A DNA stretch of 46,013 bases, taken from IMG/VR virus record IMGVR_UViG_3300024348_000080, positions 1 through 46,013 of that record; one strand, given 5' to 3'. The translations under genes and the position numbers were made by a program. The notes under the pieces are model-generated. The model was not told the DNA's origin, searched no databases, and saw only the letters and a program-made list of their open reading frames with translations. The DNA comes from a virus. Within the stretch, counting starts at the first letter, position 1; each line of letters starts with the position of its first letter. This document shows, in pieces, positions 18,101-23,100 of the stretch.

Positions 18101-20105
18101 CAAACAAGGTTTAGAAGATATCATAAATAATTCAATTGTTGCTCCTTTCCAGGTGCAGCAAGATGTTCTGGATAAGTTTGTTGAAGTATTCCCTATCTCT
18201 GCTAATCCTAAGATTACAAATACTATTCTTAAAAAGTATGCAATAGCTCAAAAGATAAATAAAAAATTAGACTACGATAAGTTTTCTCGTACATTTAAAA
18301 ACGATTTACTTTATGCTTTGTACATTAACAATGTACCACAGGTAGTTCAGTTTGAGACTTACTTAGATAAGAGAAGTCCTGCAAACTTAGCAACTATGCT
18401 TACTAACCTTAAGAGTAGATTACTTAATAGAGGTATCTCTGCTGATAACATTATGTTTGATATCATGAGTGCAACTACAGATGTTGACTCTAAGTATATT
18501 AGGACAGGAGTGTTAGATACAGACTTAGACTATTCAGTTGATATGTATAAGGAAGAGTTTGAGAAAGGATTTAACTGGTCTCACTCTGAGCTAGATCCTA
18601 CAAATCCTGTAGACTCTGAACTTATTGGAGATATGCAAGCTTTCTTTAAAGCATTTGCTTACGCAGGTATTATGGGAAGTCAGTTGAACAAGAAGTTTGA
18701 TTCTTACTTGCCTTTGATTCCTGAATCTATTTATACTCTTCCTATGACTTCAATCATTGAAGGCTTTGCTAGAGATTTAAATACTACGGAATCTGCTACT
18801 CAACCATCTACTAGTGTTAAAGGATTCCAAGGATACCAAGGTGGTTTTGAAAACATAGGTAAAGGAACTCCACAAGGAGATGGTAAGGATAAAGCAATGA
18901 GACAAGTTGCTAATGTATTTATAGGAGAACTTTCTAAGAATGGTAAAGGCTCTACTTTGACTTCTGCTAAAGAAATAGCTCAAAAACAAGGAGAAGAACC
19001 TAATACTTCAGGAGCAAGATATCTAGATGGAGACAAGAATAAATATGTTAATGAGATACATTCGGCTTCTATTAAACTAAAAGGTCAATCTTTAGTTGCA
19101 ATGCTAGCAAGAAATGGAAAGCTTGCAGGACAAGTGTTGTCTGCAGAGACAAAAAGAAAAATTAAAGGACTATCCGAACAAGGAGCAACTTTTGTAGTAG
19201 GAGACATGCCTGGGGTAGATTCTCAATTTATAGATTACTTACAAGAAATAGGGGCTAAGTTTACTATTTATCATACAGGTTCTACATCTAGAATTCAAGT
19301 AAAACAACCTACTCAATCATCTACTAGTGTTGAAGTAATTCCTCTAAATGAATCACAAAGATTTACTAGAGAATCAGCTGAAAAAGATACAGAGTATATG
19401 TATTTATTTACAGATAATGCTGGTAGAACGTCAGGCTCAGGAGTTATTGATCCTAACAGTTGGTATGCTAAAAAATATGGTGCAGATAAAAAATATGCAA
19501 GTAAAACACAAGCTGTAGCAAGAGGTCTTAAAAATGTTTATCCTATTACTACAATGGTAGATGATAAGAGAACTCAATGGACAGATGACCAATTTAATGA
19601 ATACAAGAAAATTATTGATGATGAAATAGAAACTATTAAACAGGCATCTAAGAAGTATAATGGTATTAAGTTTGGTGCAGAAATGCCTTTTGGTAAAGGT
19701 GCTATTTCTAATATGAAAGACAGTGCTCCTAAAATATGGAATTATCTTAATACAAAACTTGCTGAAATAGGTATTGATAATACGGGAGATATACCTGTAT
19801 CTACTCAACCATCTACTAGTATCGAAGAAAGTTTCTTTAAAGACTTTATAATTAGATTTAATGAAAACCATCCAGAGTTCCGTAATCTAGAAGTTCCTAA
19901 AACTATGACGTACTACAAAGACTATCTTCTGTCTAGAGAGAACGTTGTAGCTCAGTATGAAGCATCTATACAAAGTATTACTAAAACTTCTGATGCTGAA
20001 TCTCAACAAATGACTTTAGAGTTACCAGTAGATAATAGCTTTGGATTGAAAGATTCTTTTGCTAGCCTACGTGAGATTGATAACAACTTACGTAAAAACT
20101 GTTGA
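6150..20105 (+). CDS. Giant virion RNA polymerase polyprotein (crAss-like, DFDID motif), 4651 aa
   Basis: Seen in order: a helical N-terminus; a Gly/Ala-rich hydrophobic segment (about 450-520, ending GVVTATTFPRF) that may contact membrane; Glu-rich helical regions; a zincin-like motif YHEAWHEF with first His at 2096 and a downstream ERLADDFRAY that could give the third ligand; then the RNA polymerase region with RIPGETYHSMENFEIVEFLP leading to VIKSGGDFDIDKLF, catalytic Asp at 3478, 3480 and 3482. The DFDxD form is that of YonO and crAss-like virion RNA polymerases, which are single-chain relatives of cellular RNAP. Residues about 4224-4550 hold a SLOG-like and a TDN..RTSG domain between QPSTS-type repeats. 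Known biology: in Cellulophaga phage phi14:2 the homologue is packaged and transcribes early genes. This protein is far longer than that roughly 2200-aa homologue. Cleavage after synthesis is possible but not shown. Confidence 0.88.
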   Translation: MPQDPIIALLQSQGLDPFTKSKPLSGLESATNLTRAAEVSGAAFQPFESQLAIGKGVQSILEADVQAANANVSTALAMGNAKDLGFTLPQIADIDLNTKNELKDSADILNRVLREGTIEESQAALSELRDKYNRVANSSLGSKGKDTLRKSYGELVDRVNQINTSKLAKSQADAYFAENSLEDREKMLANPNANQRLSLNIKSKQSRNADILNGLADFESHKVGSRLYNEEDLATFKSTYVKTDDDLYAGMEMQYNYAMKGAVDEKVANYQKQISDIDAQIKQSMNQDQKNSLALQKANINKELTYSKNLSNKLKPYTLEDNYLKQFYPEQYTRKKEREKQEVYRNEMWAEGDQGSVGETLYRSGQQIKSNFLKQVAGLAYLGGANELGYRIKSGAEYAAPPTYFVGKDLNKNNKIDDAEITRDIHGDRVTMSQVSWTDKNGNKTWNLWASVEQVLPIATDVATTILLSKGVGAIGRGAGLTYGRIGAAAGLSEAGTATFIKSVAPRISTMGVVTATTFPRFYAEERSNFKDGNTAFNVALMRAGVEGLTETIVPDVNMFSGKIAYGALDGAFAKLGKLDPASLSRLTTQRDLLLGLLPKGALSPTKAALLMAPAAIRRTLSGATQESVEELGSLVGNYFVDKYASSQNFEVEETNQLTGDAFLDTFVEGFIPSLFISGATNLASKGAMKQERLGQARWNIANNPEKYKQLVANKVQAGKLTKEEGLKQTAAVDNLSKRLDSMTDMKNIKNLTNLLDDKELQFQYFNNSMFQEDLLNVDTTQLSPEQLTEYQDSLAKTSKEILTTKKLSDKYTGLEETDKREIISKLFNSQAKAAISPDTRMTSLLGIAEQTRQSLLTVPVADERYQFVNEEYKKFQDQVDANIVARVTNFKTTLENNPEQLTALELAMAKETYMPALERMEAIDAGFSLANSPIAPQQGPKTFDESVPELVQSIQAELSTRQILTTDDFQTEIPKNLRNPETKSMQEQQLAVSELSENELATGELEEGAHDHLTDNQKFILAIELDAHKTEKAENPNTLTDLENDIISNRKNLYSLSTRGLSAENTRARIIEMNKAAMEIAPSTPEVNNFSPNPVVTDTSRTPEPIVNVPGQLDEVDREIYTQYSNYLAEFNQQLADYDPSADETRTMIAEFNKSLFDGLLTLDSLNAVRSALLAIYPQNILAVEAMYEAAKQGNINLDTIELSPKKRERLAAHLENLIGEAQSISTSTDTRADIERRRQEELDKTNAQIERVEKRGDSFIRTKIEVYTALSGNETLDEIRIITFKDGSRIFTKTDVKTGQLILDEKIKKENTTTNEKFIEEWVGNLDNSLKKIAEDNNPNKTVIDKINAKYDAELTALEQPIPTEVLEEAPEVIEDEETIQSDNYDSAQGSDKTQSTDPLKKFKGLELQLISVTKENVALNDPAVQLAYNIMDSYSESKRLGKAVNMDVRIQSMMGIYEFVLPAGSVERLNELKQLKSLSEEEKAELRKLLSVNNLSIHNEGILLFLENNPSKIGTGVGSVFIDSDNNLLKFTSKGKPSTNKNAYVFVPAIKNTGIPEEQAIRQRVSKGEILKSSITGIVSGFDKPTSLTKAVGEKIYVHTGPAFTIKGAEKDFTVKPGVVYLQNENARYQYTGVNIPTNGNDIQILVNAFNEGTLPDTIDKSIREDAALFLNYLNRQINSTKVGKENTLKIRFFKAANLFLSTTNDNKLVVKYQVKGKDGKKYLKPSKNQKEDLEKIGQLSYKLVDARFLEDDKPYTALVVDAKGKISTKLFNSYSDFIKSPEFGANYEREENRTFSFSPELVSLNAPSVAVDDIDTTPNAPISDIPVAPKQLDLLMDQPRLTSEQLSEVEARATRQREIEQGNALDEEQLYREYLQEKEAFRTLDLPLEGMALEGNRISRDSFVRFADKANLQGREGKAIIFAYIGKRGEGVGVDEVARIGSGISDKEVTAQNIIDFILRYPGGIGGPTSKSTTTYFGANNPDINPRYANIKSTAKVQEAPRRLSRIAILNAQRGGEAPTSEDPYLFREKSLSNSITARQNALAKAWVASNPIFKNTPFIFDETISHPEAYAVWSKAGIFLYEGANYAEAYHEAWHEFSQLYLTPEQKEALYAEARAIYGNLPFVQLEERLADDFRAYALSGGVTMPESFKKATESKSIFKQIWDFITNLFSNKKTVDHYFSRLYKGNLNEFKRKESNQYFKQLYSGKYTFNDDQGVSHALSYVDSKKYLDDLDSLYVSTANTMSKDKGFTFVNILANPKEANLVYSMMAKQLYSEYDELLEMYEEEKNREYIPRINAIADILENFEATQRFHKQNSFLFEDKVRKELLNNQVIDLESVNSEFAAYEASVNEMSQKQLASQALISALRTLPKYENGVKLFHPVFGTALLSDFSANWNILQRRLSGVNSYSELFSRIESIAEVYPQFTQFLSYLPTPEENLVLTSDLNFKNEFYRIFSMPYIEGYTTDIKRNENGEITDVRIFQAQSLDSQNIKRSYDSAFSLNPSEFSLVNSETGTAYLNTPKYFKTFPGIPAVPIDEEDFEDYNNSLYRMLTPLGFNLSPNSIELFLKEDPTVQAGRVTLIYNKLKALSESQAYIATPLASISSAHIVEDKGTKRKIDGENSSVSNIIQYEVEANPQYVNDMRYNAVQKQIWSVNQHTLMTRVLGVLNDELTYPTLENVYDELPHLDPRNNPNTIGSFVLSYLFKANGERYSDTIQGQEVYRKVELGNLLGIKDKGEGEKTIDSNQAKKHYADVVGLVKSGVEELNRLSGKATTRGLILDLRLRKFLGFSNSTNQVDEFLSEGPVQVPKSLFVSKILPLIKSEIEVTRKNSDKYEIKPLDKDGTPKLAYFQDIFSSEQRKALYSAYTTGDSTKSLEDVFDQMPEKDEILKKFREHIANNVSLSEDILGTIYPVDKVDLFKYHFFSFISRIEQHKLFFNHPYYYKNVKDIEKRLSMWNAFGSYPVIDQQNMDYLLSDRSGLSMYSHRDAFHAHADQVGIKVNANRAAVDQISYLVLEDEPIKSATAKASKFYGKYKDAYTKDLKSEKQNAAAFCTLDFYRKFFALSTGLTLPMRQEFDRQDKIYKKYLELQRADEFNREQITKELEAELNKGPFYKFTIKKLQYAGHNKIESGESVPVGHKYSMKPILPSEIIADPKLASILQKLHASSAEYAVFKSGTKLSETVEPVKLFNSKGEVQDQAVPVGLIDLKNIKEQVLIENKEDFNNIFSTQFRKLVYKDITTPEGEALYESYKSIIKNLTGFDKLNFLEQLDDKEKLVEFLIREISKKNAAESTKDLFKLKGDGTLTHSLDSMIDRTIMESAVVSSVKNQIIKQKLPGAQRVQYPVSLIRPSRQLRFYDIVDGKVTKAEVIVSFSKGYYSLLSLLSPVDKQPIGQLDNEGKVINPHTALTRLNEALANPKFRSRYSNQLTMEAIRIPGETYHSMENFEIVEFLPEESGEIILVPDELVIKSGGDFDIDKLFCYDAVLNADGSFVYGPEINPEQAFELKKSLINKLQENKELFREFYQEKQDLIQDLQDILVKRGISADTKVADLYIELISYKYVNEQELVDEGSITETDQEKLRKWAAGEITPEKKDLSKEIKNRLKVLRATLSEISSEGLSQELTQINNKLRVIAQEGRDIKNDLKNLRGRFTNRLLLNISNRLSQPEIFESLIAPNDIATIKEAVNRFGTASKVTTASLTNLVSPLYQLYVFSLNTYKTSLGTDAKNNVFHALLQRTTFYREDEKGNRKYLLDANRTIDGFLNFSGVYNVDGGKISNISGEMISAHVDIEKNDGIAQIGLNNVVTPVVNYANMAGTRLFDMVKLVNLTDGYVNPKTGVKRTSSIIKYSRKKSIDEVLETAANNAPEGSVVRDLIETSKDKYGMISRNKFINNVFNQMLKNTTAETTLQLMLTVEDSVQDLRRFAQFLELEDQTRDLATISLATDYDTFSPQNFESFRSNILSLVPYLKEGGEKAGIFNKQGLEDIINNSIVAPFQVQQDVLDKFVEVFPISANPKITNTILKKYAIAQKINKKLDYDKFSRTFKNDLLYALYINNVPQVVQFETYLDKRSPANLATMLTNLKSRLLNRGISADNIMFDIMSATTDVDSKYIRTGVLDTDLDYSVDMYKEEFEKGFNWSHSELDPTNPVDSELIGDMQAFFKAFAYAGIMGSQLNKKFDSYLPLIPESIYTLPMTSIIEGFARDLNTTESATQPSTSVKGFQGYQGGFENIGKGTPQGDGKDKAMRQVANVFIGELSKNGKGSTLTSAKEIAQKQGEEPNTSGARYLDGDKNKYVNEIHSASIKLKGQSLVAMLARNGKLAGQVLSAETKRKIKGLSEQGATFVVGDMPGVDSQFIDYLQEIGAKFTIYHTGSTSRIQVKQPTQSSTSVEVIPLNESQRFTRESAEKDTEYMYLFTDNAGRTSGSGVIDPNSWYAKKYGADKKYASKTQAVARGLKNVYPITTMVDDKRTQWTDDQFNEYKKIIDDEIETIKQASKKYNGIKFGAEMPFGKGAISNMKDSAPKIWNYLNTKLAEIGIDNTGDIPVSTQPSTSIEESFFKDFIIRFNENHPEFRNLEVPKTMTYYKDYLLSRENVVAQYEASIQSITKTSDAESQQMTLELPVDNSFGLKDSFASLREIDNNLRKNC
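12405..12600 (+). other. Zincin-like metalloprotease motif inside the 4651-aa protein
   Basis: HEAWHE starts at residue 2096 (12435), within AEAYHEAWHEFSQLYLTPEQ. About 37 residues later comes QLEERLADDFRAYALSGG, whose Glu/Asp would supply the third zinc ligand, as in other HExxH..E..AD.F proteins of large phages. The motif and spacing are seen; protease activity is inferred. Confidence 0.65.
16440..16640 (+). other. RNA polymerase catalytic loop (DFDID) region
   Basis: GGDFDIDKLF lies at residues 3476-3485, codons 16575-16604. It follows a beta-rich stretch with RIPGETYHSMENFEIVEF and ILVPDELVIKSG, the usual run-in to the second double-psi barrel of DFDxD-type polymerases. All three Asp that should hold the catalytic Mg are present. 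Confidence 0.9.
18796..18818 (+). repeat. Linker direct repeat, copy 1
   Basis: Contains CTACTCAACCATCTACTAGT (18796-18815) followed by GTT, encoding the linker TQPSTSV. It is in frame, identical over 20 bases to copy 3, and differs from copy 2 at one base. Confidence 0.85.
18990..19300 (+). other. SLOG-like (DprA/YspA-type) domain in the 4651-aa protein
   Basis: Residues about 4285-4385 read GARYLDGDKNKYVNEIHSAS, LAGQVLSAETKRKIKGLSEQ, then ATFVVGDMPGVDSQFIDYLQ followed by EIGAKFTIYHTG. The pattern of hydrophobic strand, GDxxGVD, helix, then GA/strand is the Rossmann-like nucleotide-binding core of SLOG proteins (DprA, YspA/DUF2493, LOG, TIR-linked sensors). Those families bind nucleotides, NAD-derived molecules or DNA. 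The ligand here is unknown. Confidence 0.6.
19309..19331 (+). repeat. Linker direct repeat, copy 2
   Basis: Same 20-mer as copies 1 and 3 with a single C-to-T change (CAATCA in place of CAACCA), followed by GTT. It encodes TQSSTSV and lies 513 bp after copy 1 and 492 bp before copy 3. Confidence 0.85.
19374..19795 (+). other. TDN..RTSG domain in the 4651-aa protein
   Basis: Residues about 4410-4548 begin with YMYLFTDNAGRTSGSGVIDP, then WYAKKYGADKKYASKTQAVARGL, NVYPITTMVDDKRTQWTDDQ, and end with GIKFGAEMPFGKGAISNMKD and APKIWNYLNTKLAEIGIDNTG. I recognise this as a small stand-alone domain seen in other phages and bacteria. Its layout recalls macro-like or A1S_2505-type domains (F.FTDN/FGSN start, Gly-rich loop, YPI(P)TxxxD, xFxx.FGxGxI), but I cannot name it with certainty. 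Ligand binding is inferred only from that resemblance. Confidence 0.5.
19801..19823 (+). repeat. Linker direct repeat, copy 3
   Basis: CTACTCAACCATCTACTAGT, identical to copy 1 over 20 bases, then ATC. It encodes TQPSTSI at the end of the TDN..RTSG domain. The C-terminal tail of the protein (about 95 aa) follows. Confidence 0.85.
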
Positions 20106-20136
20106 TTAAATTTTAATTAAACTATATTTGTATTAA
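20102..20136 (+). promoter_or_regulatory. Promoter for the 2815-aa gene
   Basis: TATATTTG at 20123-20130 followed by TATTAA, with TTG at 20102-20104 (18 bp spacing, partly within the end of the upstream gene), matches the Bacteroidetes consensus. It fills the 41-bp gap between the two giants and shows that the second giant can be transcribed separately. Confidence 0.65.
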
Positions 20137-20146
20137 CCCATTAACT

Positions 20147-23100
20147 ATGTTTTGTCCTAACCTATCAGACCCTAATATAAAAGCTCAGTTTGAGTCACTT
20201 CAATCTATTGTCCCAGAATATGCTTATTATCTCTGGGATAAGTATCAAGGAGAAGTACCTGCTAAGTACTATAATCTAAGTAAACTATCTCCTAGCCTAG
20301 GTACATCTGTTGATACTGTTCAGAATGCTATTAAAAACAGTTTACCTGTTGAAGTTAGTAGTATCGTGAACGTAGTAGAAACTGTTCCCTTAGATGTATT
20401 AGGAAGAGAGGATCTATTCCTTTCTATGAAACAAATCTTAAATGAGAATGGTATTAGGGATGAAGTTTTAATTAACTGGGCTGGTAAAAACAAGGCAGCA
20501 ATTGGTAATATCAAAAAGTTTAAGTCTACAGTACAATTAGAAGGGGTAGTAGAAAGTATTTACAATAGTAAAAGTAAGCCAGAGAATCACATAGAACTTA
20601 AACTTAATCCTTTAGCGTTAGAGAGTTTTAACAAATGGGTAAAAGCTTTGGAAAAATACCCAATACCTTTTAGAGATTTAATGTTAACTCATGCTATTAA
20701 GTATTTAAATCCACAAAGAAGGTCTAAGTATGTTCTACAGTTAAGTGATGTAGCATTACAAAATGCTTATGGTATAGTTGTAAACAAACCCCATGAAGCA
20801 AATAGGATAGGTAAACTTTACGATCAAGAAGTATTAGCTACTCTATCAGATGCAGTTGAACATGAACCTTCTGCGAGTGGTAAAGGTTATTGGGTTCATA
20901 TTCCAAATACTCAGAAGAAAAATTTTGGATTTAACACTTACGAAGACTTTAAAAAAGATACAGAACGTCAAATTGCTTCTTTAGACTTTCGTATAAAAGA
21001 CTTATTAGAAAAAAGTAATCCAGAATATTACAGTAATTTACTTGCAGAATTAGAAGAATTAAAAAGTAAAAAACCTGTTTTTTATACACAAGAACCTAGT
21101 CTTAACAGAGAAGAAGCTAATAGTTATGGATTTGAAGAGTTTGAATACGTAAGAGTTGAAAGTAGTTATGGTAGAGGCGAGAATCCTTTTCAAGAATACT
21201 TAGGCTTGAACTACAAAGGATATTATATACATGGTTATAACACACAACAGGGTAGACCTGGTACAAAAGTTATTCCTATAACAAAAAAACAAGCAGAAGA
21301 GATTTGGAATAGACGTATTGTAGATTATCCTTTCGGGGTATACGAAGTTAAGGATTACCAAAAAATATATAGTTTACAACAACAAATTGAATGGAATAAT
21401 CCTGAAAGAAATCTAAAAGAATTACAAGAAGCAGAAGACGAAAAAAGTAAATTAAACCAAAAATTTAATTCTATTTCTCCTTCTGACTGGGACAGTGAAG
21501 AAGCAAGTCAGTATAGAACAAACGTAGATACTCTCAGAAAGTTATCTCCTGCTACTTGGTGTACTTCTGGTTCTATGACAGAACATTACGTAGAAAACTA
21601 CGATAATTATCTATTGATTGTAGATGGAGTTACTGTTGCGGGGATTGAAGCTGATCCACTATCTAAAATAGAAGATAAAGAAAGTCTTTTAAAGAGTCTT
21701 AATAGAATAAATACCGCTATTGAAAATGGAGTTGCAGACCCTGCTCAATATACGGATAAAGATAAAATTGAAAGAATTTTATCAGGAAATGCTTCTATTA
21801 CAAAAAGAAAAGTAAAAGAAGTCACCTCTCGTGCTAACAACGGGGTAGCTCCTATAAATCACTTAGACGATATAATAGCTTTTTTTGAGAAACATAACTT
21901 AGATTTAAATAATCGTTCTGTTAAACAAGCGCAACAATTAAAGTCTCAAGGAAAAGTAGATTCTGAATATCAAGAAGAGGATAGGGACTACTACGAAGGA
22001 CCTTACGATTATGAAGAACCCTTTGATTATGAAGGAGATGTATATTTGGAACGTCCAAATGAAGAAGATTATGCAATAGCTTTAGAAGAAGGTAGAAGAC
22101 GAGAGATTGCACGAGAATTAGTTTCTGTAGAAGATACTTTAGAGAATCTTCCTTTACTGGCAACTCCTGGAAGATATAATGTTTTTTCTTACATAAATCA
22201 AGCACTTAGAAATGATGAAAGAGTAGCAAGAGCTGCGGTTGGTCTTGATCCACATAATATAAATCATATAGCTAGTAATCGTACATTTTACGCAGAACTT
22301 GCAATTCAAGCTGTTAATGCAAATCCTGCTGTATGGGTATATTTACCTCAAGAAGGTAAGGATTTACCTGGTCTAGAATTAGTATACACAACATGGGCTG
22401 ATGCAAATTATCCAATTGATGACCTACCTTTTTCTAAAACTAATACTAATCAAATACAAGGATACTACGATGCTAAGACTGACAAAGTTGTAGTAGTAGC
22501 ATCTAATGTTTCTAAAGAAGAAGCTCCTAAGGTTGCCATTCATGAAGTAGCCCACAGAGGTATGATTAGAATGGCTAAAGACTTAAAAGGAACAAAAGAA
22601 CTTTATCAAGTATTGACTAACTCTGAGAGAGAGTTAATGAAGAAACTACCTGATTTATTAAAAAGAACTGGACATACAAATGTAGAAAACTTACTAAAAG
22701 ATTATGGATTTAATATAGAGTCAGAGGAAGGTAAAGCAAAACTTTTAATGGAGTTAGCTGCAAGATGGGCAGAGACTTTAGTAAATAAACCTAAGCCTTC
22801 TTGGTGGAAACAATTCTTAACAGGTATTCAGCAATGGGTAACTAAATTTACAGGTAAAACTTTAAATGAAGATGAAGTAAATGAGTTAGTTGGAGGATTT
22901 GTTAGATATGGTTCTCAGGTTAAACAAGACATGCCTTCTACCATGTTTAGTAGGAAGGATGCTAAGTTTGTATCTGATAGGTTTATTCGATTAGAAAGAC
23001 AATACGACTTTCTTAAGGAGTCTCAGATGGATTCTGAGTATTGGAACCTTCCTAGTATATCTGCCAAGAAACAATACCTAGCTAAGAAACAGTTTGATAC

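Noticed and set aside
19437-19871. A 144-codon minus-strand frame opposite the TDN..RTSG region
   Set aside because: It is antisense to a clearly coding domain, rich in Ser/Phe/Ile/Tyr as expected from the complement of AT-rich coding sequence.
20090-20150. Frameshift or broken gene between the two giants
   Set aside because: They are in different frames, but the gap holds a good promoter and the second begins with the expected MFCPN opening, so these are two genes.
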